A program made the translations under genes and the position numbers. The notes beneath the pieces were generated by a model. It worked only from the letters and a program-made list of their open reading frames with translations. It did no database searches and was not told the origin of the DNA. Of a stretch of 64,000 nucleotides of DNA, positions 27,063 through 35,492 are shown piece by piece; the first letter of the stretch is position 1, and each line of letters begins with the position of its first letter. Source of the DNA: Arthrobacter sp. StoSoilA2 (GTDB taxonomy: Bacteria > Actinomycetota > Actinomycetes > Actinomycetales > Micrococcaceae); contig NZ_AP024643.1 in NCBI RefSeq assembly GCF_019977195.1, positions 124,001 to 188,000 of the forward strand. Reading direction: 5' to 3'.

Positions 27063-28298
27063 ATGCGAGTATTGATGATTTGTCCGGGGACGCGCGGAGA
27101 TGTCGCCCCCATGGCAGGGCTCGGCAGTCGTCTGCAAAAGCTGGGCTACGAGGTGTCCATCGCTGCCAACCCCGCGTACGCGCACCTCGTGGTCAGGTCC
27201 GGGTGTGAGTATCGTCCTCTTCCCGGCGACCTTGCCAGGATCATCAAGCGTGCTACACCGGGTGGAGCAAAGTCGTCCGGCGGCATGCTCACCACCTGGC
27301 GGGAGCTGAGCGAGTACATGGATCAAGCGGCCACCGGGACCCTGGCTGCGGTTGAGGCGGGTGCGGACGTCATCCTGGCTAATTCCGTGGCGCCATATGC
27401 CTACGACGTCGCTGAAGCGGTTGGAATTCCAGCGGTGGGCGCGCATCTGCAGCCGGTGGAACCCAGCGCAGACTACCCTCCTGTGCTGCTGGGGTCCGCC
27501 CGGAACCTGGGCGGGCTGGGCAACCGGATTATTGGCGAGCGGGTCCTGGCCGGACCTGCCCCCTATGATGCCCCGAGTGCAAGGCTTCGCCACGAGTTGG
27601 GCCTGCCGAAGCTGTCACGCCAAGCTGCCGAGCGACGTCGAGCCAGGGCGAGCAGCACGGTCCTCCATGGGATCAGCCCCACAGTTCTACCGCGACCGAC
27701 GGACTGGCGCCCTGGGTTGGTCATGGCGGGGTACTGGTGGCCGGCGCCCGAGCCGGAATGGAGTCCGTCCGCGGAACTGGAGGACTTTCTATCCGCAGGG
27801 CCACCGCCGGTGTTCGTCGGGTTTGGAAGCAGCGCTGCGCTGGAGGCCGGTTTCGTTCTTGAGGCCATCAGGCGGGCGGGCGTCAGGGCGGTGCTGCAGG
27901 GTGCGGGGGACCTCTCGGACGATGATGCGATCGGCATCGGTGCGGTCCCGCACGAATGGTTGTTTCCGAGGATGGCGGCAGTCGCGCACCATGCGGGCTC
28001 CGGCACCACCGCTGCCGGCCTCCGCGCTGGTGTCCCCACGGTCTGCGTCCCGGTGTATACGGACCAACCGCTGTGGGCTGCCCGGGTTGCTGCCCTCGGC
28101 GCAGGGCCCCGGCCGGTTCCCTACAAGGGGCTCACCGTTGAGCGATTGGCGTACGCCATCCGGGAAGCTGTCAGCACCCCGTCCTACGCAGCCCGGGCAA
28201 AAGTCCTCGCTGCGCGGATCGGGAACGAAGACGGGACCGCCGCCGTGCTGCAGACGCTCCGCAACCTCCCAACTGGGTCGCAGTTAAGCGCGTTATGA
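27063..28298 (+). CDS. UDP-glycosyltransferase-like (GT-B, GT1/GT28) enzyme
   Basis: 411 residues from the ATG at 27063, preferred over the ATG 12 nt upstream because ATGGAGGGGTGC places GGAGGGG at correct spacing. The N-terminal GT-B half starts RVLMICPGTRGDVAPMAGLG, typical of antibiotic or sterol-type glycosyltransferases. The C-terminal donor-binding half has PPPVFVGFGSSAA, VPHEWLFPRMAAVAHHAGSG, and TTAAGLRAGVPTVCVPVYTDQ, matching the nucleotide-sugar motif including HHAGSGT. Acceptor unknown; no biosynthetic cluster surrounds it. The last 11 codons and the stop lie inside a long palindromic element. Confidence 0.88.
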   Translation: MRVLMICPGTRGDVAPMAGLGSRLQKLGYEVSIAANPAYAHLVVRSGCEYRPLPGDLARIIKRATPGGAKSSGGMLTTWRELSEYMDQAATGTLAAVEAGADVILANSVAPYAYDVAEAVGIPAVGAHLQPVEPSADYPPVLLGSARNLGGLGNRIIGERVLAGPAPYDAPSARLRHELGLPKLSRQAAERRRARASSTVLHGISPTVLPRPTDWRPGLVMAGYWWPAPEPEWSPSAELEDFLSAGPPPVFVGFGSSAALEAGFVLEAIRRAGVRAVLQGAGDLSDDDAIGIGAVPHEWLFPRMAAVAHHAGSGTTAAGLRAGVPTVCVPVYTDQPLWAARVAALGAGPRPVPYKGLTVERLAYAIREAVSTPSYAARAKVLAARIGNEDGTAAVLQTLRNLPTGSQLSAL

Positions 28299-28335
28299 GC
28301 CCCCATAACGCGCTTAAATGCGACCCAGTTGGGAG
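28266..28335. repeat. 32-bp-arm palindromic element overlapping a gene 3' end
   Basis: Arms 28266-28297 and 28304-28335, each 32 nt, with one mismatch and a 6-nt centre. Left arm opens CTCCCAACTGGGTCGCAGTT. The inner core TTAAGCGCGTTATGAG resembles the element at 53252-53301 (AAAACGCGCTTAAGTGCGAC). It has no T-tract but could still stop transcription. The TGA of the glycosyltransferase is read from its left arm. Confidence 0.9.
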
Positions 28336-28362
28336 CGGCGGGCGAATATCTGAAAGTAGTGT

Positions 28363-28377
28363 TTCACTAAGAGTGAA
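28363..28377. promoter_or_regulatory. palindromic operator candidate before the S9 peptidase gene
   Basis: TTCACT-AAG-AGTGAA is a perfect 6-bp inverted repeat. Flanking GTAGT and ACTAC extend the symmetry. It lies 42 bp before the peptidase start, in an A/T-richer patch. The binding protein is unknown. Confidence 0.45.
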
Positions 28378-28418
28378 CTACCCTGTGATCCGCGACACAA
28401 TGCGTGTTGAATCGGAGC

Positions 28419-30530
28419 ATGGATTCCACTGACACCCCAAGCCCAGGCACGGCATCACCTGAAACTCCATTCCACGACATCGATCACTACCTCTCCATCC
28501 CCCGGGTCAGTGGTCTCACGCTCAGCCCGGACGGCAAGCGCCTGGTCACCACCGTTTCAACCCTCAATGGCAAAGGCACTGAGTTCGTCACCGCATTATG
28601 GGAGATGGACCCCACCGGTCAGGGCCATGCCCGTCGGATCACCCGGAGTGCCAAGGGTGAGGCCGGTGCCGCCTTCGCCGCGAACGGCGACCTCTACTTC
28701 ACGTCCTCCCGCCCCGACCCCGAGAGCGCAGATCCCGACGCCGATCCGGTGAACGCATTGTGGTTGCTCCCCGCCGATGGCGGCGAGGCCCGGGTTGTGC
28801 ACTCGCGCGCCGGCGGGATCAGTTCCGTTATGGCCGCAAAGAATGCGGATGCCATCTTCGTCAACGCCGAGGTTTTGGCAGGCTCCAGCAATGAGGAGAA
28901 CGACGAGGAACGCCGCAAGGCCCGCAAAGACAACAAAGTGTCCGCCATCCTGCACAGTGGCTACCCGATCCGCTATTGGGACGCGGACCTGGGTCCTGCC
29001 GAACCGCGTTTGTTCGCCGTGGAGCCGGGCGAGGCGAAGGAGCACGGCAAGCCAACAACCATTGACGCGCCAACGCCGCTCAAACTGAGGAACCTGACGC
29101 CCGGCGTCGGAGGCTCGCTGCGGGAAGCCAAAACTGTGGTGAGTCCGGACGGCAAGACCATCTACACGAGCCTCACGAAAGCCCTCGCCAAGGCCAACAG
29201 CCGTGAGGTGCTGGCCGCCGTCGACGTTGCCACGGGAACAGTAAAGGTGCTTCTGGACCGCGAGGGAATGAGCTACTTCCCTGGTCCCGTCAGCCCGGAC
29301 AACCGCACGCTGGTAGTGGAGAGTGAGAGTGACACCACGCCCACGCAGGCGCCGCAGATCAAGCTGCACCTGCTGGACGTATCAGGCAGCGAAACAACGG
29401 ACCTGGAGCCGCTCGCGCACCAATGGGACCGCTGGGCAACTGCCTTGGCGTGGCTCCCGCAAGGCGATGCCATCCTGGTGAAAGCGGACGACGACGGCGC
29501 GTCGCCGCTTTTCCGGATCGACGTCGCCGACGGGCGGGTCACACGGGTAACGAAAGACGCTGCAGCGTATTCCGACGTCGTGGTTTCGCCGGACGGAACC
29601 ACAGCCTACGCGCTGCGGAGCTCATACGAGTTTCCCCCTGAAGCTGTGCGGATCGACCTCGCTTCCGGAGAAGTGGTGAGGTTGCAGGCACCCACGGAAC
29701 GGCCAAGGTACAAGGGACGCCTCGAACGCGTGGAAACGACGGCGGAGGATGGCTCCCGCGTGCCAGCGTACCTGGCGCTCCCTGAAGGGGCTTCCGATGA
29801 CAAGCCGGCTCCCCTCCTGCTGTGGATCCACGGTGGACCGCTGGGCTCATGGAACGCCTGGACCTGGCGTTGGAATCCCTGGCTGCTGGTCGCAAAGGGC
29901 TATGCCGTGCTGCTGCCTGACCCTGCGCTGTCCACGGGTTATGGCCAGGAATTCATCCAGCGCGGCTGGGGCGAATGGGGCAAGAAGCCCTTCTCGGACC
30001 TCATGGCCATCACCGATGCCGTAGTTGCGCGCGCGGACATCGACGGGTCAAGGACTGCGGCGATGGGCGGGTCCTTCGGAGGCTACATGGCAAACTGGGT
30101 TGCCGGCCAGACCGACCGTTTCAAGGCCATCGTGACCCACGCGAGTTTGTGGGCCCTGGACCAGTTCGGCCCCACCACCGACGCCGCACAATACTGGCTG
30201 AAGGAAATGACGGTGGAGATGGCGATGGAGAACTCGCCACACCTCAACGTACGCAACATCAAGACGCCAATGCTCGTGATCCACGGAGACAAGGATTATC
30301 GCGTCCCGATCGGCGAGGGCTTGCGGCTTTGGTACGAACTGCTATCCTCGTCGCAGTTGCCCGCGGACGACAACGGCCAGAGCCCGCACCGGTTCCTCTA
30401 CTTCCCCGACGAAAACCACTGGGTACTGCAGCCGCAGCACGCCAAGGTTTGGTACGGAGTCGTGGAGCACTTCCTGGCAAAGCAGGTGCTGGGCGAGGAC
30501 GTGGCGCTGCCGGAGGAGTTGGGGATCTAG
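28419..30530 (+). CDS. S9 family prolyl-oligopeptidase-type peptidase
   Basis: 703 residues from the ATG at 28419; an upstream in-frame GTG at 28404 is the alternative, and neither has an ideal ribosome site. The N-terminal two thirds form a beta-propeller-like domain (repeated SPDG: TLSPDGKRLV, VSPDGKTIYT, VSPDGTTAYA). The C-terminal alpha/beta-hydrolase domain has the oxyanion block LLLWIHGGPLGSW, nucleophile Ser near residue 552 in GGSFGGYMANW, Asp near 623 in HGDKDYRVP, and His near 667 in DENHWVL. This is the S9C (acylaminoacyl peptidase-like) layout. No signal peptide, so it probably acts on cytoplasmic peptides. It converges with the Fic gene. Confidence 0.93.
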   Translation: MDSTDTPSPGTASPETPFHDIDHYLSIPRVSGLTLSPDGKRLVTTVSTLNGKGTEFVTALWEMDPTGQGHARRITRSAKGEAGAAFAANGDLYFTSSRPDPESADPDADPVNALWLLPADGGEARVVHSRAGGISSVMAAKNADAIFVNAEVLAGSSNEENDEERRKARKDNKVSAILHSGYPIRYWDADLGPAEPRLFAVEPGEAKEHGKPTTIDAPTPLKLRNLTPGVGGSLREAKTVVSPDGKTIYTSLTKALAKANSREVLAAVDVATGTVKVLLDREGMSYFPGPVSPDNRTLVVESESDTTPTQAPQIKLHLLDVSGSETTDLEPLAHQWDRWATALAWLPQGDAILVKADDDGASPLFRIDVADGRVTRVTKDAAAYSDVVVSPDGTTAYALRSSYEFPPEAVRIDLASGEVVRLQAPTERPRYKGRLERVETTAEDGSRVPAYLALPEGASDDKPAPLLLWIHGGPLGSWNAWTWRWNPWLLVAKGYAVLLPDPALSTGYGQEFIQRGWGEWGKKPFSDLMAITDAVVARADIDGSRTAAMGGSFGGYMANWVAGQTDRFKAIVTHASLWALDQFGPTTDAAQYWLKEMTVEMAMENSPHLNVRNIKTPMLVIHGDKDYRVPIGEGLRLWYELLSSSQLPADDNGQSPHRFLYFPDENHWVLQPQHAKVWYGVVEHFLAKQVLGEDVALPEELGI

Positions 30531-30553
30531 TGACCGGAACGGGCGGCGGCGGA

Positions 30554-31792
30554 TCAGCCTGCGGACATACGGCTAATTCCGGTGGCGTAGGCATCGAGGA
30601 CTTCGAATATCCCGCGGTGCTGCCACACGCGGTTGCGGCCGCGGCCTGACGCTTCCGTCAGTACGCCGCGGTCCGTCAGGGTATCGAGTGCCCGCAATGC
30701 CGCCATCTCGCCAAGTCCGAGCTCGGTCACAAGGTATTTCGTGTTCACTGCAGGCTGGCCGATCAGTGCGGGCAACACCCGCCAGGCCGCCGCGTCCGCG
30801 CGCAGTCCCGTCATCTTAGCGCGGGACTCCTCGAGTTGTGCGACAAGGTCGTCGACCAGCCGCGACCCCGTAGTTGCGGCGATCCGGCTCGCCATGGCGA
30901 ACTCGCGGACGATCGGGCCGGCATCGCCCTCCCGAAATGCGCCCAGTGCTGCGAAGTAGCGTGCGGTATCCACCAGGAGGCCCGCGGAGATCGGCACGGC
31001 GGTTGAGTCCACCAGGCCCTTGTTACGGAGAACCGACTGCGCCAGTGCTCGCCCTGTCCGGCCGTTCCCGTCCGGGAAGGGGTGGATCGTTTCGAACTGG
31101 GCATGGCTGATCGCCACTTGGACGAGTACGGAGACATCATGGCGATCGATGAACTTAACCAGGTCCGTGATCGCACCGGGAATGCGGTCGTGGTGCGGAG
31201 CGACGAACTCGGCCACCCGTGGCCCTGCCTGACCCGGGCCGATCCATACCTGCTCGTCCCGGAAACGGCCGGCGCCGGCAGGATCGAAGCCGCGCTGGTG
31301 GAGCATCAGTGCCTTGTGCATTGCGAGGATGGACTCCTCGCTGATGTCGTCGGCCAGTTGGAGGGCCGCCTCCATGGCTCGAACGTTGCCGATGACGGTG
31401 AGGGCGTTGGATTTGCCGCCCTCGTCGATCTCGGCAAGAGCGAGCTGCTTGGCGGACGTCGTCAACTGTTCTATCTGCGAGCTGGAGGCAGACTCTGTGC
31501 GCAGCAGGATCGCCGTCATTGGCCCGAGCGCGGGATTCTCTCTACCAAGGAGCCGCTGCGCGTGCTTGTCGAACCCGACCAGCTGTCGAGTGGCGTCCTC
31601 GATATCGGCGGAATCTTCGCTGGAGATGATGGGAGTCCAGGCGGCTATCGGCGCCGTGACGGCCGCCTGGTAAGGACCGGTTTGGCGCTCCACCTCCGCG
31701 CGGGAGTACATCTCCGGCGCTCGCGGCTTCCAGTCGAAGGTCTCGAAGGAGACCGGATCGACCGGAATACCAACGCGCGGATGTGTTGCCAT
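30554..31792 (-). CDS. Fic family protein (class II, self-inhibited)
   Basis: 412 residues. The Fic catalytic motif HPFPDGNGRTGR is complete at 237-248, so AMPylation or related nucleotidyl transfer is expected. An N-terminal inhibitory helix lies at about 97-111 (LLRTESASSSQIEQLT) and matches the S-x-x-x-E signature of class II Fic proteins, with Gln replacing the usual Gly/Asn after Glu. The C-terminal 60 residues (AALRALDTLTDRGVLTEASG) look like a winged helix, suggesting DNA binding. The ATG follows GGGGG. Inverted repeats directly upstream suggest autoregulation. The target is unknown and no obvious antitoxin gene is adjacent. Confidence 0.92.
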   Translation of the reverse strand: MATHPRVGIPVDPVSFETFDWKPRAPEMYSRAEVERQTGPYQAAVTAPIAAWTPIISSEDSADIEDATRQLVGFDKHAQRLLGRENPALGPMTAILLRTESASSSQIEQLTTSAKQLALAEIDEGGKSNALTVIGNVRAMEAALQLADDISEESILAMHKALMLHQRGFDPAGAGRFRDEQVWIGPGQAGPRVAEFVAPHHDRIPGAITDLVKFIDRHDVSVLVQVAISHAQFETIHPFPDGNGRTGRALAQSVLRNKGLVDSTAVPISAGLLVDTARYFAALGAFREGDAGPIVREFAMASRIAATTGSRLVDDLVAQLEESRAKMTGLRADAAAWRVLPALIGQPAVNTKYLVTELGLGEMAALRALDTLTDRGVLTEASGRGRNRVWQHRGIFEVLDAYATGISRMSAG

Positions 31793-31800
31793 GCCCCCAG

Positions 31801-31916
31801 CTTACCAACATTTATCAAGCTAAGTGTTGGTAAGCGCTTCCAGTCCACCAGATAGGCGTCCTGAAGCGTGGCCGCCACGGCCCTTTGCCAACAGATGGAC
31901 CCATAAATGTTGGTAA
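31801..31916. promoter_or_regulatory. three-site TGTTGGTAA inverted-repeat array before the Fic gene
   Basis: CTTACCAACA (31801-31810) and TGTTGGTAAG (31825-31834) form a perfect 10-bp inverted repeat. The first site, extended to TTACCAACATTTAT (31802-31815), is also the exact complement of ATAAATGTTGGTAA (31903-31916). The three sites cover the Fic 5' region and reach to 58 bp before argA. They look like operators for a winged-helix protein and could permit looping. Confidence 0.7.
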
Positions 31917-31973
31917 CCCCCTCCTTCTCGGTCACGAATCCGCGGCCCCGTCCCACGTAGCTAGGATGGGGGA

Positions 31974-32483
31974 GTGAATTCGACCTTTAGCCTTCGTCCT
32001 GCCCGTACCAGTGATGTGGTGGCGATTAAGAGGCTGGTCGCGCCCTTGGCGGAGCAGCGGATTTTGATGGCCAAGGAAACTGTGGCGTACTACGAGAGCC
32101 TCCAGGAATTCCGGATTGCCGAATCCCAGGATGGCGACGTGATTGGCTGCGGCGCCCTGCACGTTATGTGGGAAGACCTGGCCGAGATTCGTACCCTCGC
32201 GGCTGCCGACACGTGGCGGGGGCGCGGTGTGGGGCACGTGCTGGTGGAGGATCTCCTTGAAAAGGCCAAGGAGCTTGGCGTTAGCCGCGTCTTCTGCCTG
32301 ACGTTTGAGGTGGACTTCTTCAAGCGCCATGGCTTCGAGGTCATGGAGGACCAGTCGGCCGTGGACCCGCAGGTGTACTCGGAGCTGCTGCGCTCGCATG
32401 ACGAAGGCGTGGCGGAATTCCTGGATCTGGCCCGCGTAAAGCCCAACACCCTGGGCAATACACGCATGATCAAGCACCTCTGA
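31974..32483 (+). CDS. argA: GNAT acetyltransferase, N-acetylglutamate synthase-like
   Basis: 169 residues, GTG start with a GGATGGGGGA ribosome site. GNAT fold: LRPARTSDVVAIKRLV at the N-terminus and the acetyl-CoA loop TWRGRGVGHVLVEDLLEKA (R-x-x-G-x-G/A). FFKRHGFEVMEDQSAVDPQV is the typical end of the short single-domain N-acetylglutamate synthases known from actinobacteria, which start arginine synthesis. It lacks the amino-acid-kinase domain of classical ArgA. The call rests on this pattern; a generic GNAT enzyme is the alternative. Confidence 0.75.
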   Translation: MNSTFSLRPARTSDVVAIKRLVAPLAEQRILMAKETVAYYESLQEFRIAESQDGDVIGCGALHVMWEDLAEIRTLAAADTWRGRGVGHVLVEDLLEKAKELGVSRVFCLTFEVDFFKRHGFEVMEDQSAVDPQVYSELLRSHDEGVAEFLDLARVKPNTLGNTRMIKHL

Positions 32484-32630
32484 GAACCCACAACAAGACC
32501 CGACTGGTGCGGGGTTCAACCCTGCCCGGATTATGCGTGATTTAAACCCCTTCTCTTATCTAAAGTTGATGGATAAACTGATCGAGGCTTGCTGGGGAGC
32601 TTCCGCCATTCGGTCAATCGAGAGAAGATC

Positions 32631-34106
32631 ATGCAGTCCCACGCGTCCTTTTCAGGTAATGCAAGCATTTCAGAACTCCAACTCAGCGTGCGCGGTCCCG
32701 TGTTCACGCCTGCCGATCCCGGCTTCCAATCCGAGGTAGCGGCCTTCAATCTCTCCACTGAACACAAGCCGGATCTTGCCTTCGGCGCCCTCGACGCAGA
32801 GGACGTTTCGGCGGCTATCAGATGGGCTGCGGAACGGGGAATGCCCGTAGCCGTCCAGTCCACCGGGCATGGTGCAACAAACGCGATAGAAGGCGGGATG
32901 CTCATCAGTACCCGCCGCATGCTGGAACTCAGCATCGACCCCCTTGAGAAGACTGCCAGGGTGGGTGCCGGTGTTCGATGGAAGGCTGTGGTTGAGCTTG
33001 CTGCAACCTTCGGTTTGATGGGCCTCTGTGGTTCAACCACTGACGTCGGCGTGGTGGGATACACCTTGGGCGGTGGCCTGCCCATCCTGGGCCGTAAGTA
33101 CGGCTTCGCCTCGGATCATGTCATCGCTTTCGAGCTGGTCACATCGGATGGCACCCAGCTACGGGTTACCAAGGACGAGAATCCCGAGCTGTTCTTCCTC
33201 CTGCGAGGCGGCAAGGGCAACCTGGGCATTGTGACGGCCATGGAATTCCACCTCTTCCCAGCCGCCGATCTCTACGCAGGCGGCGTCTACTTCGACGGCG
33301 GGCACGCCCCGGAAGTCCTGGGGGCGTTTAGGGAATGGGTGCCATCGCTGCCTGCGGAGGCATCGGCGTCGTTGGCGTTTTTGCGTCTCCCGGAGATGGA
33401 GATGATTCCGGAGCCCTTGCGGGGAAAGTTTGTGATCCACCTCCGCTACGCCTACCAGGGTGACCTGGCTGCTGCGGCGGAGCTGCTGGAGCCCATGCGC
33501 CGAAGCGCGCCGTTCATGATGGACGCCACCGGCCCTTTGGAAGCAAGCCAATTCGACACGGTCCACCAGGATCCGGACCAGCCAGTCCCTGTTCGCGAGC
33601 GTGGCTTCCTGCTTGACCGTTTGGACGAAGAGGCGTCCGAGGCAATTCTGCGGCACTTCGGTCCGGGCGTTGAGAGTCCGGTGTTGCTGGCCGAACTACG
33701 GCTGCTGGGCGGCGCCCTTGCCAAGAGCGCGGAGGGCGAGGATATTGTGGGCGGCCGTGACGCGGCGTTCAGCTTCTACATGGTTGCCATTGCCGCGCCG
33801 CCCGTTGTCGAGGTGCTGCCGGCAGTTTTCGATGCCGTGCACGCAGATCTTCGTCCGGCTGCCAATGCAGGCACATTTGTAAACCTCCATGGGCACTTCG
33901 TGGATGCCGAGGACAGGGAGCGGGCATGGGGTCCCAGCGCACGGGAGCGGCTTAAGAAGGCGAAGGCGGAACTGGATCCGAAGAACATGTTCAGCTTTGG
34001 GCACGTAGTCGGGCTTCCCGTCGCGGAGCAGCCGGTGGTTATGGATCAGGCCGTGCTGCTCGACGACGTCGTCACGGCCGGCGGCGACGCCGTACTGAAC
34101 AGTTGA
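32631..34106 (+). CDS. FAD-linked oxidoreductase (berberine-bridge-like)
   Basis: 491 residues from the ATG at 32631 (AGAGAAG upstream). The N-terminal FAD_binding_4 domain (about 35-205) contains VQSTGHGATNAIEGGMLIST, where His of TGHG is positioned for covalent flavin attachment. GLCGSTTDVGVVGYTLGGG follows; its Cys could give a second covalent link as in bicovalent BBE enzymes. KYGFASDHVIAFELVTSDG completes the fold. The C-terminal end LDPKNMFSFGHVV is typical of BBE-type oxidases of sugars or alcohols. No signal peptide. The reaction is unknown. A short gene starts 11 nt downstream. Confidence 0.87.
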   Translation: MQSHASFSGNASISELQLSVRGPVFTPADPGFQSEVAAFNLSTEHKPDLAFGALDAEDVSAAIRWAAERGMPVAVQSTGHGATNAIEGGMLISTRRMLELSIDPLEKTARVGAGVRWKAVVELAATFGLMGLCGSTTDVGVVGYTLGGGLPILGRKYGFASDHVIAFELVTSDGTQLRVTKDENPELFFLLRGGKGNLGIVTAMEFHLFPAADLYAGGVYFDGGHAPEVLGAFREWVPSLPAEASASLAFLRLPEMEMIPEPLRGKFVIHLRYAYQGDLAAAAELLEPMRRSAPFMMDATGPLEASQFDTVHQDPDQPVPVRERGFLLDRLDEEASEAILRHFGPGVESPVLLAELRLLGGALAKSAEGEDIVGGRDAAFSFYMVAIAAPPVVEVLPAVFDAVHADLRPAANAGTFVNLHGHFVDAEDRERAWGPSARERLKKAKAELDPKNMFSFGHVVGLPVAEQPVVMDQAVLLDDVVTAGGDAVLNS

Positions 34107-34117
34107 GGGGGCGGACC

Positions 34118-34330
34118 GTGCAAGATCGTGTCACGTTTCCGGACTTTTCAGCTTTCCAGATAGACATCCCCCACGGCTCCTGGCCGAATGAATCCTTCTG
34201 GCCGGGGACAGCCCACTCCAACCCGGACCTGTACTCGGCATTTTGGCTCGATTTCCACGCCCGGGGCGAGGCGGAGATAAGTCCTCCAGCCACCAGCGCG
34301 GAGCCCGGGCATCACCCGGATCAAGCATGA
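34118..34330 (+). CDS. short hypothetical protein (70 aa)
   Basis: GTG start 11 nt after the oxidase gene, with GAGGGGGCGG as ribosome site. The product is rich in aromatic residues and Pro (FPDFSAFQIDIPHGSWP, NPDLYSAFWLDFHARGE). Codon use is in line with neighbours and a good terminator follows its stop, supporting expression as the last gene of this unit. No family recognised. Confidence 0.55.
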   Translation: MQDRVTFPDFSAFQIDIPHGSWPNESFWPGTAHSNPDLYSAFWLDFHARGEAEISPPATSAEPGHHPDQA

Positions 34331-34336
34331 CATTCC

Positions 34337-34374
34337 GGCAGGGACGGGCCTTTGCGGCCGTCCCTGCCTGCCTT
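34337..34374 (+). terminator. terminator after the oxidase unit
   Basis: GGCAGGGACGG and CCGTCCCTGCC pair over 11 bp with a 10-nt loop, followed by TGCCTTTTAA. It lies just after the 70-residue ORF. Confidence 0.85.
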
Positions 34375-34488
34375 TTAATGGGTGTCGGCTAATAGGTGTG
34401 GGCGTCCTCGCGCCGCCGAGGCCTACCGTGTGCCCGGGCGCCGGTAGTAGGGTCAGAGCACCAGCCACAGCACGCCCAGGAGCATCCC

Positions 34489-35490
34489 ATGAAAAAGCTC
34501 ATCAATGATCCACGCGCCGTGGTGGACGAGTCCGTCGAAGGGTTCGGCATGGCCCATGCCGACATCGTGGACGTCCATCCCGAGCCCAAGTACGTCATCC
34601 GGAAAGGCGTACCCGTTGCGGGCAAAGTTGCCCTGGTATCCGGCGGGGGCAGCGGCCACGAGCCGCTGCACGCTGGTTTCGTGGGCCTCGGCATGCTCGA
34701 CGCCGCGGTACCCGGTGCCGTCTTTACCTCGCCCACGCCCGACCAAATCATACCGGCGACCGTCGCCGTGGACTCAGGTGCCGGCGTCGTTCATATCGTC
34801 AAGAACTACACCGGGGACGTCCTGAACTTTGAGACTGCCGCGGAGATGGCACAGGTAGAAGGCGTGCACGTGCGTTCGGTGCTGGTCAACGACGATGTCG
34901 CCGTGGAGGACTCGCTGTATACGGCGGGCCGCCGTGGAGTGGGCGGGACGGTCCTCGTGGAGAAGATTGCCGGTGCCGCCGCTGAACGCGGAGACGGTCT
35001 TGAAGCCGTCGCCGCCATCGCGGAGCGGGTCGCTGCCAACGTGAGGACCATGGGAGTGGCGCTCTCCGGCTGCACGGTTCCGCACGCGGGTACGCCGAGC
35101 TTCGAGCTGGCCGAGGACGAGATCGAGATCGGTATCGGCATCCATGGCGAGCCTGGACGCCACAGGATCGCCATGGAAAGCGCCGACGCGATCACCGACC
35201 GTCTCTTGGAACCCGTGCTTGAGGATCTCGCCATCTCGTCCGGGGACAGGGTGCTGCTGTTCGTCAACGGCATGGGCGGCACGCCGCAGAGCGAGCTCTA
35301 CATCGTCTACCGAAGGGCCGCCCAGGTGCTCGCGGAGCGCGGGGCATCCGTGGAACGCTCACTCGTGGGGAACTACGTGACTTCACTTGAAATGCAGGGG
35401 TGCTCGGTGTCCGTGCTGCGCCTGGACGACGAGCTGGTGCAGTTGTGGGATGCTCCCGTCCACACGGCTGCCCTCCGTTGGGGAGCGTGA
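34489..35490 (+). CDS. dhaK: dihydroxyacetone kinase subunit DhaK
   Basis: 333 residues. It binds dihydroxyacetone covalently as a hemiaminal through the His of GIGIHGEPG (about residue 219). Other DhaK marks are KVALVSGGGSGHEPLHAGFV (about 46-65), TPDQIIPA, and VKNYTGDVLNF. The ATG has CAGGAG upstream. It begins a dhaK-dhaL-dhaM operon (2 nt gap, then a 4-nt overlap), the phosphotransferase-dependent kinase that makes DHAP using PEP instead of ATP. Confidence 0.97.
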   Translation: MKKLINDPRAVVDESVEGFGMAHADIVDVHPEPKYVIRKGVPVAGKVALVSGGGSGHEPLHAGFVGLGMLDAAVPGAVFTSPTPDQIIPATVAVDSGAGVVHIVKNYTGDVLNFETAAEMAQVEGVHVRSVLVNDDVAVEDSLYTAGRRGVGGTVLVEKIAGAAAERGDGLEAVAAIAERVAANVRTMGVALSGCTVPHAGTPSFELAEDEIEIGIGIHGEPGRHRIAMESADAITDRLLEPVLEDLAISSGDRVLLFVNGMGGTPQSELYIVYRRAAQVLAERGASVERSLVGNYVTSLEMQGCSVSVLRLDDELVQLWDAPVHTAALRWGA

Positions 35491-35492
35491 GC

